The notes: generated by a model not told the origin, from the sequence alone. DNA of 64,000 nucleotides from Acetatifactor sp. (GCA_024693365.1 JAILLF010000010.1:229247-293246); one strand, 5' to 3'. Counted from the stretch's first letter, positions 7,953 to 18,191 are shown. Program-made: numbers and translations.

Positions 7953-8354
7953 TTATTTATTCTTTAACTCAGTCTCAAGCTTAAATATCGTACGGCTTTG
8001 CTCATCGCACTGGCTTTGCAGTTCTTTTACCTGATTCTTTGCGTTATCCAATTGGATCTGGCAGGAAACCAGTTCATGCTTTAAGTCACAGTATTCCTTC
8101 TCCTTGGACTGCATTTCAGCCTCCAGGATCGCAATCTGTCTCTTTGCCTTAAAGAAATCATCCGCAATGTTTAACTGAAGTAAAGTACCCTGCGTGTCAA
8201 TGGATTGCTTGCGAAATCCATCCAAACGATTATATTCATTGATCTTATTGTTGATATAGGTCGCAACCTTTTGAAGATACTCTTCGCTCTCATATCCGCT
8301 CAGTTTTAATACCTTACCGCCGATCAATACTTCCGTAGCCGTTTTGGATGCCAT
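7953..8354 (-). CDS. zapA: Cell division protein ZapA
   Basis: ZapA binds FtsZ and bundles protofilaments at the division ring. The 133-residue product starts with the ZapA head (TEVLIGGKVLKLSGYESEEY, then LQKVATYINNKINEY). It continues into a long C-terminal coiled coil (ILEAEMQSKEKEYCDLKHEL onwards), longer than in E. coli ZapA and typical of Firmicutes. It has its own promoter and a terminator directly after the stop. It lies between ruvB and the U32 gene, a frequent clostridial neighbourhood. Confidence 0.88.
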   Translation of the reverse strand: MASKTATEVLIGGKVLKLSGYESEEYLQKVATYINNKINEYNRLDGFRKQSIDTQGTLLQLNIADDFFKAKRQIAILEAEMQSKEKEYCDLKHELVSCQIQLDNAKNQVKELQSQCDEQSRTIFKLETELKNK

Positions 8355-8429
8355 GTCCCCTCACCCTTCCTCTTTCGTTCTCTTTCCCAGTCATAAGCAA
8401 AAAATGAATTCCACAAAAATCTAGTATAT

Positions 8430-8458
8430 ATTATAGCTTAAACAAGAAAAAGAAACAA
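8430..8458 (-). promoter_or_regulatory. Sigma-A type promoter of zapA
   Basis: On the minus strand, TTGTTT and TATAAT are separated by 17 bases, about 75 bases before the zapA start. Confidence 0.75.
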
Positions 8459-8466
8459 GAGTTTTT

Positions 8467-9453
8467 TTATGGCAAGAGATGCTTATATGCAAGATCGGTA
8501 ACCACTCTGCCTCTGGGCGTTCTGTTGATCAATCCGTTTTTGATCAAATATGGTTCATAAACGTCTTCGATGGTACCTGCGTCTTCGCCTATTGCAGCTG
8601 CAAGCGTGTCCAGTCCTACGGGACCTCCCTCGAACTTATCGATCATGGTCATAAGCATGTTACGGTCGATGCGGTCAAGTCCAAGCTTATCCACGTCCAT
8701 CAGATCCAGTGCAATCCTTGCAACATCCTCCGTGATAATACCATCATATTTCACTTCCGCGAAATCTCTCACTCTTTTTAGAATGCGGTTTGCAAGTCTG
8801 GGCGTGCCGCGGCTTCGCTTTGCCATTTCCCTCGCCCCGCCCGGTTCAATCTCCACGTTCAGAATGCGAGCAGAATGCATGATGATCTGCTGTAATTCAG
8901 GAATCTCATAGAATTCCAGATGATGGATCATGCCAAATCGATCGCGAAGCGGTGCCGAAAGAAGTCCTGCACGGGTTGTAGCGCCGACAAGCGTAAACTT
9001 CGGCAGGTCAAGTCTTACGGATCTGGCGGAGGATCCCTTCCCGATCATGATGTCAATGCAATAATCCTCCATTGCGGGATACAGTACCTCTTCCACCTGC
9101 CTGTTTAAACGGTGGATCTCATCCACAAACAAGAGGTCACCCTCTTCGAGATTATTCAAAATGGCAGCCATTTCACCGGGCTTTTCAATGGCCGGACCGC
9201 TGGTCACGCGCAAATGAACGCCCATTTCATTGGCAATGATCCCGGCAAGCGTTGTCTTTCCAAGACCGGGAGGTCCATAGAACAACACGTGATCCAACGC
9301 GTCTCCCCTGCGCTTGGCAGCTTCAATATAGATTTTAAGACTTTCCTTCACCTTTGACTGTCCAATGTAATCATCCAGATATTTTGGACGAAGCGAGCCT
9401 TCCAGCTTAACCTCTTCTTCCGTCGCGGTGGTTTCGATCATTCTTCTCGCCAT
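8467..9453 (-). CDS. ruvB: Holliday junction branch migration ATPase RuvB
   Basis: RuvB is the hexameric motor that drives Holliday junction branch migration with RuvA. The 328-residue product has Walker A GPPGLGKT at about 60-67, Walker B DEIH at about 111-114, the sensor and arginine-finger segment [18 protein letters not shown] at about 160-177, and a C-terminal winged helix ([20 protein letters not shown]). It starts 9 bases after the ruvA stop with GGGAGGG as ribosome site, so the two genes are one operon. No ruvC is in the window, as is usual for Firmicutes, which use RecU or another resolvase. Confidence 0.97.
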   Translation of the reverse strand: MARRMIETTATEEEVKLEGSLRPKYLDDYIGQSKVKESLKIYIEAAKRRGDALDHVLFYGPPGLGKTTLAGIIANEMGVHLRVTSGPAIEKPGEMAAILNNLEEGDLLFVDEIHRLNRQVEEVLYPAMEDYCIDIMIGKGSSARSVRLDLPKFTLVGATTRAGLLSAPLRDRFGMIHHLEFYEIPELQQIIMHSARILNVEIEPGGAREMAKRSRGTPRLANRILKRVRDFAEVKYDGIITEDVARIALDLMDVDKLGLDRIDRNMLMTMIDKFEGGPVGLDTLAAAIGEDAGTIEDVYEPYLIKNGLINRTPRGRVVTDLAYKHLLP

Positions 9454-9462
9454 GCTTCCCTC

Positions 9463-10077
9463 CTAGAACATTTTCTTTAGGGCAGCCTTTAATACGGCGC
9501 CGGAATCCATGGATTCAATGTCAGGAATGGAGCTGACCGCCTTTAGGCTTTCCGTCTGTCCATAGCCGAGGGCAACAAGCGCTTCAACGGCCTCCCTGAT
9601 TTGAGGAACGTCCGAGGACGCAAGCGGGCTTCTTCCCGCCGTGCTTTCGATCTCGCGATCGATCAGGTCATCGTCATAAGCAATCTTATCCTTCAGTTCC
9701 AGGATTAACCTCTCTGCCATCTTCGGACCCACTCCGGGAGCTTTGGAGATTGCCTTCTTGTCCCCTGCAGAAATGGCATAGCGCAAGGTATCCGCATCCA
9801 TCACGGAAAGAATTGACAATGCGCCCTTCGGTCCAATGCCGCTGACCGTGATGCATTTCTTAAAGATCTCTAAGTCCTTTCTTGTAAGGAATCCGTAAAG
9901 CCATATGGCATCCTCCCGGACGGAGGTATAGGTATATAATTTCGCTTCTTCTCCGTAACTGGGCATTTTGGAAGCCGTATCCGCAGATACGTGAACGTTG
10001 TAACCGATGCCGTTTACGTCGATCACCACGTTATCTTCCGAAACGTTTTCCACAATGCCTCTGACAAATCCGATCAT
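9463..10077 (-). CDS. ruvA: Holliday junction DNA helicase subunit RuvA
   Basis: RuvA binds four-way junctions as a tetramer and loads RuvB. The 204-residue product has the N-terminal OB fold (MIGFVRGIVENVSEDNVVID), tandem helix-hairpin-helix motifs (VSGIGPKGALSIL and APGVGPKMAERLILEL) and the C-terminal RuvB-binding three-helix domain (IREAVEALVALGYGQTESLK). It is followed at once by ruvB. The upstream gap to the MATE gene is only 60 bases and holds an A+T-rich perfect 8-bp inverted repeat next to the MATE stop codon. Confidence 0.96.
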   Translation of the reverse strand: MIGFVRGIVENVSEDNVVIDVNGIGYNVHVSADTASKMPSYGEEAKLYTYTSVREDAIWLYGFLTRKDLEIFKKCITVSGIGPKGALSILSVMDADTLRYAISAGDKKAISKAPGVGPKMAERLILELKDKIAYDDDLIDREIESTAGRSPLASSDVPQIREAVEALVALGYGQTESLKAVSSIPDIESMDSGAVLKAALKKMF

Positions 10078-10136
10078 CTTTTTACCTCAACCGTATATTT
10101 TATCAAGCTTTTCGCATAAACTACTTTTTTAGTTTA

Positions 10137-11537
10137 TCATAATCGAACATATGTTTCAAGTTGTTTTTTCTCTTTTCTGAAAAGGAAGATAAAACAGATC
10201 ATATGTACCGAAAACGTAAGCGCCCAGCTGATGGGATAAGAATAATACAGGCATTCAAGCGTTCGAACCTTCTGAAAGATTGTAAGGATCCAAACCACGC
10301 GGAAAAGACATGCGCCCGTAAGGGAAACCAGCATCGGCAATACGCCATATCCCATGCCGCGGATGGAGCCTACGATCACGTCCATCATGCCGCAAAGACA
10401 ATATGTCGTACAAATGACGCTGAGCCTGAGCACTCCATATTTGATGGCCTCAGGATTACTCGTATAGAGCTTTAACAGCGTGCCTCCGAAAACATATGCA
10501 CCGTTACCCAATAAGAGTCCTACGCCAATCACAAGAGAAATGCAGTATATCAAAGTTCTTTTGATGCGGTCAAATTTCTTTGCCCCGTAATTCTGTCCGG
10601 TAAAGCTGACGGACGTTTGATGCAGCGCGTTCATCGAAGTGTACACAAAGCCTTCGATGTTACTTGCGGCCGTATTTCCAGCCATGGCAATCTTTCCAAA
10701 AGAATTCACCGAGGACTGTATCAATACGTTTGACAGGGAAAACAATGCCCCTTGAACGCCCGCCGGCAAGCCAATTCGGATCATTTTCAGTAATTTATCC
10801 TTATGAATCCTTAATTTATGCAGATTTAATTGATAATCGGATTTCGTTTTGATCAGACACCGGATCACCAAATAGGCTGATAATGCCTGTGATATCACGG
10901 TTGCAAGCGCCACTCCCGCCACGCTCATGTGAAATGCGATCACAAAGATCAAGTTTAATATGACGTTGACTACGCCTGCGATCAACAAATAATAGAGCGG
11001 TCTCTTGGTATCACCCACCGCGCGCAGGACGGCGCTTCCAAAATTATAAGCCATCATTACGGGCATTCCTGCAAAATAAATGCGTACGTACAATATGGAT
11101 AATCCGATCACGTCCTCCGGTACGCCCATCAGATGCAATGCAGGTTTTGCAATAAAAAAGCCCACAAAGATCAGAAAAATCCCGCTGTAAGCGGCCGTCA
11201 ACACTGACGTGTGAACCATCTCTTCCAGTTCTTTCTTTTGTCCAGCCCCGTAATATCTTGAAACAAGCACGTTCGTTCCGACGGACAAACCGATAAACAC
11301 GTTGACCATCAGATTAATCAGCGGGCTGTTGGAACCAACGGCCGCCAGTGCCTCATCTCCGGCAAACTGCCCAACTACAATGACGTCCGCAGCATTAAAC
11401 AAGAGCTGCAGAACGCCGGAAAGCATTAGCGGAAAATAAAAAACAACGATCTTCCCTAACAGGGGACCGTCACACATGTCTATTTCATAAGTTTTTTTTC
11501 TTTTGCGTATTTCCATGGAATCTCCGGTTTCTTTCAT
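10137..11537 (-). CDS. MATE family multidrug/metabolite exporter
   Basis: MATE transporters export drugs or metabolites using Na+ or H+ gradients. The 466-residue product has about twelve hydrophobic segments in two similar halves. It begins with the family motif PLLGKIVVFYFPLMLSGVLQ, then NAADVIVVGQFAGDEALAAV. The second half repeats MIRIGLPAGVQGALFSLSNV. The start at ATG 11537 is chosen because AAGGTG lies just upstream; an in-frame extension to 11651 would cover the leuD terminator. The substrate is not predictable. It follows leuD, separated by a hairpin terminator. Confidence 0.88.
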   Translation of the reverse strand: MKETGDSMEIRKRKKTYEIDMCDGPLLGKIVVFYFPLMLSGVLQLLFNAADVIVVGQFAGDEALAAVGSNSPLINLMVNVFIGLSVGTNVLVSRYYGAGQKKELEEMVHTSVLTAAYSGIFLIFVGFFIAKPALHLMGVPEDVIGLSILYVRIYFAGMPVMMAYNFGSAVLRAVGDTKRPLYYLLIAGVVNVILNLIFVIAFHMSVAGVALATVISQALSAYLVIRCLIKTKSDYQLNLHKLRIHKDKLLKMIRIGLPAGVQGALFSLSNVLIQSSVNSFGKIAMAGNTAASNIEGFVYTSMNALHQTSVSFTGQNYGAKKFDRIKRTLIYCISLVIGVGLLLGNGAYVFGGTLLKLYTSNPEAIKYGVLRLSVICTTYCLCGMMDVIVGSIRGMGYGVLPMLVSLTGACLFRVVWILTIFQKVRTLECLYYSYPISWALTFSVHMICFIFLFRKEKKQLETYVRL

Positions 11538-11563
11538 CCGATCACCTTCATTCTTTAAGAACA

Positions 11564-11598
11564 ACTGCTTAGCAAGCTTTGTTTGCCCGCTAAGCAGT
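11564..11598 (-). terminator. leuD terminator
   Basis: ACTGCTTAGC and GCTAAGCAGT form a perfect 10-bp stem around a 15-base loop, followed on the minus strand by TGTTCTT. The T-run is modest. Confidence 0.65.
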
Positions 11599-11610
11599 CT
11601 CATGAAACCG

Positions 11611-12099
11611 TTATTGATTGTTGATGTAGTTAACAAGTCCTTCCGCTGCAATAATCTTTTGCATGAATTCCGGGAATGCCTGACCTTGGAAGGTCGTGCC
11701 CTTCGTCAGGTTTGTGATCACGCCCGTGTCAAAGTTTACCTCAACCTGGTCGCCGGCATCGATTCCCTTTGCCGCCTCGGGGCATTCCACAATGGGAAGA
11801 CCAATGTTGATGCTGTTGCGGTAAAAGATCCTTGCAAAGGTCTCGGCGATAACGCAGCTAACGCCTGCCGCCTTGATTGCGATCGGCGCATGCTCTCTCG
11901 AAGAACCGCAGCCAAAATTCTTTGTTGCTACAATGATGTCGCCCTTCTTTACGTTCTTTACAAAATCCTTGTCAATGTCCTCCATGCAATGTGTTGCAAG
12001 CTCTGCAGGATCAGAGGAATTCAGATATCTTGCGGGAATGATCACGTCCGTGTCAACGTTATCTCCAAACTTAAAAACAGTACCAATGGCATTTTTCAT
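11611..12099 (-). CDS. leuD: 3-isopropylmalate dehydratase small subunit
   Basis: LeuD forms the swivelling small domain of isopropylmalate isomerase in leucine synthesis. The 162-residue product carries the family motifs [14 protein letters not shown] near the N-terminus and [14 protein letters not shown] at about 61-74, which place it in the short archaeal/clostridial-type LeuD group (about 160 residues rather than 200). It follows leuC by 48 bases and starts with AAGGAG upstream. A terminator follows before the MATE gene, so leuC-leuD is a discrete unit; leuB is in a separate operon at 46.6 kb. Confidence 0.95.
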   Translation of the reverse strand: MKNAIGTVFKFGDNVDTDVIIPARYLNSSDPAELATHCMEDIDKDFVKNVKKGDIIVATKNFGCGSSREHAPIAIKAAGVSCVIAETFARIFYRNSINIGLPIVECPEAAKGIDAGDQVEVNFDTGVITNLTKGTTFQGQAFPEFMQKIIAAEGLVNYINNQ

Positions 12100-12147
12100 C
12101 TTATTATTCTCCTTTTTCCAAGCCTATTTCCGACAACGCGTAACGGA

Positions 12148-13419
12148 TCAGTCTAATTCACAAGGGCATCCAATCTTGCCCAAGATGGCGCTTGCTGCCG
12201 CAACGGCAGGGCTTGCAAGATAGATCTCAGAAGTTACGTGTCCCATTCTTCCTACGAAATTGCGGTTTGTCGTAGAAACGCATCTCTCGCCCTCGGCAAG
12301 AATGCCCATGTAACCGCCAAGGCAAGGACCACAGGTCGGAGTGCTGACTACGGCGCCAGCCTCGATAAAGGTGCGAAGAAGTCCCTCTTCCATCGCCTGC
12401 AGATAAATCTTTTGCGTTGCGGGGATCACGATGCAACGCAAGCCCTTTTGAACTTTTCTGCCCTTCAGGATTTCAGCTGCAATGCGAAGATCATCCAGTC
12501 TTCCGTTGGTACAGGATCCAATCACCACCTGATCGATCTTGATGTCATCCATCTCATGGATTTCATCGATCGTGTGCGTATTCTCAGGAAGATGAGGGAA
12601 GGACACCGTAGGTCTTAACTGACTCAAGTCAATGGTATAAGTCTTATCATACTCCGCATCCTCGTCTGCTTCGTAGATGGTATATTTCCTGTTGGAATGC
12701 TCCTTCATATAGCTTTCTGCCAGTGCATCCACGGGGAAGATTCCGTTCTTTCCGCCTGCTTCGATAGCCATGTTTGCAATGGTAAAACGGTCATCCATGC
12801 TAAGGTTGGCAATGCCGTCGCCCACAAATTCCATGGACTTGTAAAGTGCTCCGTCAACGCCGATCATTCCAATGATATGTAAGATCACGTCCTTGCCGCT
12901 CACCCACTTGGAAGTCTTTCCGGTAAGCACAAACTTGATCGCGGACGGAACCTTGAACCATGCCTTCCCGGTTGCCATTCCCGCAGCCATGTCAGTACTT
13001 CCAACGCCGGTAGAGAATGCACCAAGTGCACCGTATGTACAGGTATGGGAATCCGCACCAATGATCACGTCGCCGGCAACGGTCAAACCTTTTTCAGGAA
13101 GCAATGCATGCTCAATGCCCATCTCACCGACTTCAAAGTAATTGGTGATCTCATTTCTTCTGGCAAACTCTCTAACACATTTGCAGTGCTCAGCCGACTT
13201 AATGTCTTTATTTGGCACAAAATGATCCGGAACCAAGGCGATCTTATCCTTGTCAAAAACGCCGTTCACTTTCATCTTGTCCATTTCCTTGATTGCAACG
13301 GGGCTCGTAATGTCATTTCCAAGCACAAGATCCAGCTTTGCCTCAATGAGCTGTCCTGCAACAACCTTATCCAGTCCTGCCGCATGCGCCAAAATCTTCT
13401 GCGTCATCGTCATACCCAT
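12148..13419 (-). CDS. leuC: 3-isopropylmalate dehydratase large subunit
   Basis: LeuC carries the [4Fe-4S] cluster of isopropylmalate isomerase. The 423-residue product shows the aconitase-family cluster ligands: a Cys in VIGSCTNGR and two in [10 protein letters not shown]. It also has [18 protein letters not shown], typical of the short LeuC type that pairs with the short LeuD. The start at ATG 13419 has GGAGG 8 bases upstream; a 5-residue longer frame lies over that site. Upstream is the non-coding region that holds two long hairpin elements; no T-box or leucine-rich leader peptide was found. Confidence 0.96.
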   Translation of the reverse strand: MGMTMTQKILAHAAGLDKVVAGQLIEAKLDLVLGNDITSPVAIKEMDKMKVNGVFDKDKIALVPDHFVPNKDIKSAEHCKCVREFARRNEITNYFEVGEMGIEHALLPEKGLTVAGDVIIGADSHTCTYGALGAFSTGVGSTDMAAGMATGKAWFKVPSAIKFVLTGKTSKWVSGKDVILHIIGMIGVDGALYKSMEFVGDGIANLSMDDRFTIANMAIEAGGKNGIFPVDALAESYMKEHSNRKYTIYEADEDAEYDKTYTIDLSQLRPTVSFPHLPENTHTIDEIHEMDDIKIDQVVIGSCTNGRLDDLRIAAEILKGRKVQKGLRCIVIPATQKIYLQAMEEGLLRTFIEAGAVVSTPTCGPCLGGYMGILAEGERCVSTTNRNFVGRMGHVTSEIYLASPAVAAASAILGKIGCPCELD

Positions 13420-13524
13420 GGTCTCATCCTCCATATCTCACGTAATTTTCTTATAATTTAGTATCCTACCATACTTTCCCCCAAAATAAAATAGATAATT
13501 TTAATCAAATTATAAATAAGCCTC

Positions 13525-13719
13525 GTGGCGGGAGGGATTGCCCGCTTGGAAACGGCACGGACAGTACTAAGCTCCCCAATCGTCTGAATGGAGTGGGAAA
13601 AAACGAGATAAACTCGGAGCTAAAGCTCCTCAGACATATCTCGTTTTTTCCCATTCAGACGACCGGCTCGCTAAGTACTGCCGGCTAATTGTTTCCAAGC
13701 AGGCAATCCCTCCCGCCAC
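13525..13719 (+). repeat. Long hairpin element, copy 1
   Basis: This is a 195-bp imperfect palindrome. The outer 29-base arms (13525-13553 and 13691-13719) match at 28 of 29 positions. Inside are GGCACGGACAG and AGTACTAAGCTC on the left and GCTAAGTACTGCCGGCTAAT on the right, which pair with one A-A mismatch. Then comes an 8- to 9-bp stem (CGTCTGAAT with ATTCAGACG), a one-sided GGAGT bulge at 13590-13594, a 15-bp stem (13595-13609 with 13638-13652), and a terminal GGAGCTAAAGCTCC hairpin at 13616-13629. The invariant parts are shared with copies 2 and 3 while the arms are not. The function is unknown; structured RNA or a mobile hairpin repeat are both possible. Confidence 0.9.
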
Positions 13720-13946
13720 TTACGTTACCGCATAATTTTACATTATATGATTTTTTATAGTTGCAGATCATATGGTTTGTTAGTTTCAGTATAAAAAAAT
13801 AAAATAATCGAGTTTCAGCGTTTAAAAGATTAGCAAATCAGGTTTCAACATTAAAAGACGATTAGCGAATTAATCCGTTTGATTTCTTTCAACTGATTCG
13901 GTTTTATTGTATAGAGTTCCTAGTTTAATTCTTGGCTTGGCGGGGT
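13720..13946. other. AT-rich spacer between two hairpin elements
   Basis: This is 227 bases of AT-rich DNA with no open frame of useful length with a ribosome site. It contains short near-repeats of a GTTTCA-type word (GTTTCAG twice, GTTTCAA once). A TATAAT on the minus strand lacks a convincing -35 box. It is possibly the distal leuC upstream region, but I see no feature that I can support. Confidence 0.5.
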
Positions 13947-14162
13947 CTCGAGGGGAAGGATGGGTGGGGCGGGCTCCTTGGGAAACAATTAGCCGGCAGT
14001 ACTTAGCGAGTCAGCCTTCCGGAAGGAAAATTTTGAGAAATGTCTGAGGAGCTTTAGCTCCGAGTTATTCTCAAAATTTTCCACTCCATCCGAAAGGTTG
14101 AGGAGCTTAGTACCGTCCGTGCCGTTTCCCAAGGAGCCCGCCCCGCCCATCCTCACCCCGAG
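13947..14162 (-). repeat. Long hairpin element, copy 2 (inverted relative to copy 1)
   Basis: The strict element is 13958-14152, again 195 bp, and weaker pairing extends outward to 13947 and 14162. The outer arms (GGATGGGTGGGGCGGGCTCC with its near-perfect complement) are unrelated to those of copy 1. Read on the minus strand, the interior repeats GGCACGGAC, GTACTAAGCTC, ATGGAGTGG, TAACTCGGAGCTAAAGCTCC, TCAGACAT and CGCTAAGTACTGCCGGCT. The inner stem changes from copy 1 to GGAAAATTTTGAGAA with TTCTCAAAATTTTCC, so pairing is kept while sequence is not. Confidence 0.9.
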
Positions 14163-14176
14163 TCATGCGATAACAC

Positions 14177-14205
14177 AAAAAGGGCCGGCATGAAATGCCG
14201 GCCCT
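14177..14205 (-). terminator. ilvC terminator
   Basis: AGGGCCGGCAT and ATGCCGGCCCT form a perfect 11-bp stem with a 3-base loop, followed by a T-run on the minus strand, just after the ilvC stop. Confidence 0.95.
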
Positions 14206-14226
14206 GAAGAAACGAAACGTAAATCT

Positions 14227-15315
<1,089 letters not shown>

Positions 15316-15375
15316 TTATAACTGATAGGTTTTCATCCGAAAGCCTAGAGCTAACATAATAAAGATGCCTATGGA

Positions 15376-15873
15376 TTACAGCATTACGACGTCCTTTGCG
15401 CCGCGGGACAAGCCGGCAAGACCGGTGCGGGCGATCTCAAGGATCTCATATCCCTCAAGGAGATTGATAAACGCTTCAATCTTACTCTGATTACCGGTAA
15501 TCTCAACGATCAGGCTGTCAGCGCTGACGTCAACCACGTTGGCACGGAATACGTTTACGACGGAAATTACGTTCTGGCGCTCTGCTGCGTCTGCCTTGAT
15601 CTTGATCAGGCAAAGCTCACGATATACGCTCTCATCCGGCTTCAATTCCTTAATGTCCTTAACGTCCACAAGCTTTGCAAGCTGCTTCTCGATCTGCTCG
15701 AGGATCTCGTCGTCTCCGCTGGTCACGATCGTAATGCGGCTATACTTGGGGTCAGCAGTCACGCCTGCGGTAATGCTTTCAATGTTATAGCTGCGGCGGG
15801 AAAACAAACCGGTAATGCGGCTCAGTACTCCGGAAGTATTATTGGTCAAAAGTTGAAATACTTTCTTCTGCAT
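15376..15873 (-). CDS. ilvN: Acetolactate synthase small subunit (second copy)
   Basis: This is the regulatory subunit of acetohydroxyacid synthase, which confers valine feedback. The 165-residue product has an N-terminal ACT domain (FQLLTNNTSGVLSRITGLFS, then RRSYNIESITAGVT) and the C-terminal AHAS_ssu domain (LEGYEILEIARTGLAGLSRG). It is one of two adjacent small-subunit genes; this one lies closer to ilvC and has its own promoter with consensus TTGACA. The two small subunits differ clearly in sequence, so they are not a recent duplication. Which large subunit it partners is unknown; the second large subunit at 43-45 kb has no adjacent small subunit. Confidence 0.93.
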   Translation of the reverse strand: MQKKVFQLLTNNTSGVLSRITGLFSRRSYNIESITAGVTADPKYSRITIVTSGDDEILEQIEKQLAKLVDVKDIKELKPDESVYRELCLIKIKADAAERQNVISVVNVFRANVVDVSADSLIVEITGNQSKIEAFINLLEGYEILEIARTGLAGLSRGAKDVVML

Positions 15874-15942
15874 TTTTTTACCTTGCCTTTCCTGATCAAC
15901 ACTTTTTTACTTTAATTGAATAACTTGTGAAAGTCTTTAATA

Positions 15943-15971
15943 AATATATCAACTCTTGAAAGAAATGTCAA
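15943..15971 (-). promoter_or_regulatory. Sigma-A type promoter of the second ilvN (and probably ilvC)
   Basis: On the minus strand, a consensus TTGACA and TATATT are separated by 17 bases, 70 bases before the ATG, in the 122-base gap between the two small-subunit genes. Confidence 0.85.
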
Positions 15972-15995
15972 GCGACAAAAGGCTTTTATGCGGCC

Positions 15996-16484
15996 TTAGT
16001 CATTCTCACAGCATTTCCCAAGTGCCAGGGTTCCGGTACGCGCAACCTCAAGGATGCCAAAGCTCTGAAGCATGCTGATCAAAAGCGTCGTGCGCTCAGG
16101 AACGTCACAGTACTGGATCATAACGTAATGCTTTGACATGTCGACGATCTGCGCCTTCATCATGTCGCAGACCTCCATGAGATCGCGACGGTTATTCTTA
16201 TTATATTTTACTTTGATCAGCATAAGCTCACGTGCCACTGCCTGCTGTTCGTCAAAGGTCTTTACCTTAATGACGTCAAGCTTCTTGTTCAGCTGTTTTT
16301 CAATCTGCTCAATCGTATGTTGGTCTCCGCTGGACACGATGGTCATGCAGGAAACGTCCTTCGCTTCCGTCTCTCCCACTGCCAGACTTTCAATGTTAAA
16401 ATTTCTTCTGGAGAACAGACCGGCAACCTTGCATAGCACGCCGGAACGGTTTTCTACCAAAACGGAATAAATCTTCTTTTTCAT
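15996..16484 (-). CDS. ilvN: Acetolactate synthase small subunit (first copy)
   Basis: This is an AHAS regulatory subunit of 162 residues with an N-terminal ACT domain (VENRSGVLCKVAGLFSRRNF, then NIESLAVGETEAKD) and a C-terminal half ending ILEVARTGTLALGKCCEND. It begins 12 bases after the stop of the adjacent large subunit with GGGAGGTG as ribosome site, so the two form one transcription unit and very probably one holoenzyme. A separate small-subunit gene with its own promoter follows. I cannot tell which of the two is the valine-sensitive form. Confidence 0.93.
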   Translation of the reverse strand: MKKKIYSVLVENRSGVLCKVAGLFSRRNFNIESLAVGETEAKDVSCMTIVSSGDQHTIEQIEKQLNKKLDVIKVKTFDEQQAVARELMLIKVKYNKNNRRDLMEVCDMMKAQIVDMSKHYVMIQYCDVPERTTLLISMLQSFGILEVARTGTLALGKCCEND

Positions 16485-16496
16485 GGCGCACCTCCC

Positions 16497-18110
16497 TTAG
16501 ACAAGATCCATGGGATCAACGTTGCATTCCAAAAGAACGGATTCGTCGTCCTTTAAGAATTCATCGAGAACCGCATCTGCCTTTTTCATGTTGTCAAGCC
16601 TCAAATACTTCACGTCATAAGCAGATACCAGCTTTTTGAGATCGGGGCTTCCGTCAAGGTCCACGACGGAATAATGATCCTTATAAGTAAAGTGCTGATA
16701 CTGTCTCACCATGCCAAGATACTTGTTAGCGATGACAATAATTTTAACGGGAATGCCGTGCTGTCTCATGGTGGCAAGCTCCATCATGGACATCTGGAAG
16801 GAACCGTCACCGCATACCGCAATGACCTGTCTGTCGGGTGCCGCAAGCTTAGCGCCCATGGCTGCAGGGATGGAATACCCCATGGTTCCCATTCCGCCTG
16901 AGGTCATGAACCTTCCGTTCTTTACAACGTGATATGCGCAGGACCAGATCTGATTCTGTCCAACGTCAGCCACGTAAACCGCATTGTCCTGCATCTTTTC
17001 TGAAAGCATGGTGATAAATGCAGCCGGATCCACGTAGTTGGGATTTGGCTTTCTCTTCGGCGCCATGGAGATTCTGTACTCGGACAGCTCCTTGATCCAC
17101 TCCTTACACTCGCAGGAAATATCCTGTGCCAGAAAATCAGCAAAGATATGCTTTGCGTCTCCAACCAAAGGAATGGTCGGGCCTGCATTCTTACCGATTT
17201 CCGCAGGATCCACGTCAATGTGTACCAACACCTTGTTTCTGGTGATCAGCTCCGGCTGGTTCACTGCCCTGTCAGCCACTCTTGCACCGACCATGATCAG
17301 CAGGTCGGAATCTTGAATTGCCTTGTTTGCATAAGGCTTTCCGTTGTTTCCAACCATGCCAAAATAAAGAGGATCCTTCGTCGGCATAACGCCAATTCCC
17401 ATCATGGTAGAAACTACGGGAACGCCAAATTTCTTTGAAAACTCGCGGATCTCTCCCTCTGCCTCTGACAAGAGAACGCCGCCGCCCACGCAAAGCAGGG
17501 GCTTTTTCGCCTTTTCCAATTCCTTTACGACCTTTTTGATCTGAACGGCATTACCCTTTACGGTAGGCTTATAGGTACGCATGTTAATCTCTTCCGGATA
17601 AATAAATTTATCCACGGAGGCATTCTGTACGTCGATGGGCACGTCAATCAAAACGGGACCTTTTCTGCCCGTGTTTGCAATGTGAAACGCTTCCTTAAAG
17701 ATTCTGGGAATGTCTTTTGCATCCCTTACAAGATAGCTATATTTAACAAAGGATTCTACTGCGCCGGTGATGTCTGCTTCCTGGAAGACGTCACTTCCAA
17801 GGAGTTCACTGTTCACCTGACCCGTGATGCAAATCAGTGGAATGCTGTCAGCAAATGCCGTTGCAATGCCCGTGATCACGTTCGTTGCCCCGGGGCCGCT
17901 GGTAACGGCGCAAACGCCAGGCTTTCCCGTCATTCTTGCCATGCCGCTTGCTGCATGTGCAGCATTTTGTTCCGTACGGATCAAAATCGTACGAATGTCA
18001 GATTCCAATATGGAGTTATAAAATGGACAGATTGCGACTCCGGGATATCCAAAGACCGTCGTCACCTGCTCCGCTTCCAGACATTTTATAATGGCATCTG
18101 CTCCATTCAT
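16497..18110 (-). CDS. ilvB: Acetolactate synthase large subunit (copy A)
   Basis: This is the catalytic subunit of acetohydroxyacid synthase, a ThDP and FAD enzyme that makes acetolactate or acetohydroxybutyrate. The 537-residue product shows VFGYPGVAICPFYN with the conserved N-terminal region, the catalytic-Glu region (RTEQNAAHAASGMARMTGKP) and the ThDP motif beginning GDGSFQMSMMELAT at about 434. GYPGVAI replaces the commoner GYPGGAI/GYPGGTI found in the other copy in this window. The start at 18110 has GGAGG 8 bases upstream, inside a longer frame to 18137. A 17-bp-spaced promoter lies just upstream. Gene order is ilvB-ilvN-ilvN-ilvC. Confidence 0.93.
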   Translation of the reverse strand: MNGADAIIKCLEAEQVTTVFGYPGVAICPFYNSILESDIRTILIRTEQNAAHAASGMARMTGKPGVCAVTSGPGATNVITGIATAFADSIPLICITGQVNSELLGSDVFQEADITGAVESFVKYSYLVRDAKDIPRIFKEAFHIANTGRKGPVLIDVPIDVQNASVDKFIYPEEINMRTYKPTVKGNAVQIKKVVKELEKAKKPLLCVGGGVLLSEAEGEIREFSKKFGVPVVSTMMGIGVMPTKDPLYFGMVGNNGKPYANKAIQDSDLLIMVGARVADRAVNQPELITRNKVLVHIDVDPAEIGKNAGPTIPLVGDAKHIFADFLAQDISCECKEWIKELSEYRISMAPKRKPNPNYVDPAAFITMLSEKMQDNAVYVADVGQNQIWSCAYHVVKNGRFMTSGGMGTMGYSIPAAMGAKLAAPDRQVIAVCGDGSFQMSMMELATMRQHGIPVKIIVIANKYLGMVRQYQHFTYKDHYSVVDLDGSPDLKKLVSAYDVKYLRLDNMKKADAVLDEFLKDDESVLLECNVDPMDLV

Positions 18111-18162
18111 GCTTTTTCCCTCCGTTTTTTCCGTCATTCAAAATTAGCTACGTTAGCTTAAA

Positions 18163-18191
18163 ATTATACATCGTAATCCATAGTAATTCAA
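18163..18191 (-). promoter_or_regulatory. Sigma-A type promoter of ilvB copy A
   Basis: On the minus strand, TTGAAT and TATAAT are separated by 17 bases, about 50 bases before the ATG. No room remains for a T-box or attenuator leader. Confidence 0.85.

Noticed and set aside
10114..10137. Terminator after the MATE gene
   Set aside because: There is an 8-bp inverted repeat but it is wholly AT, overlaps the MATE stop region poorly for termination, and lies where ruvA sequences begin; stability is too low to call.
13434..14226. Hairpin elements as a leucine riboswitch or T-box for leuC
   Set aside because: Copies occur in both orientations, copy 2 lies beyond the ilvC terminator, and copy 3 lies between convergent genes away from leucine genes, so a leuC-specific regulator is unlikely.
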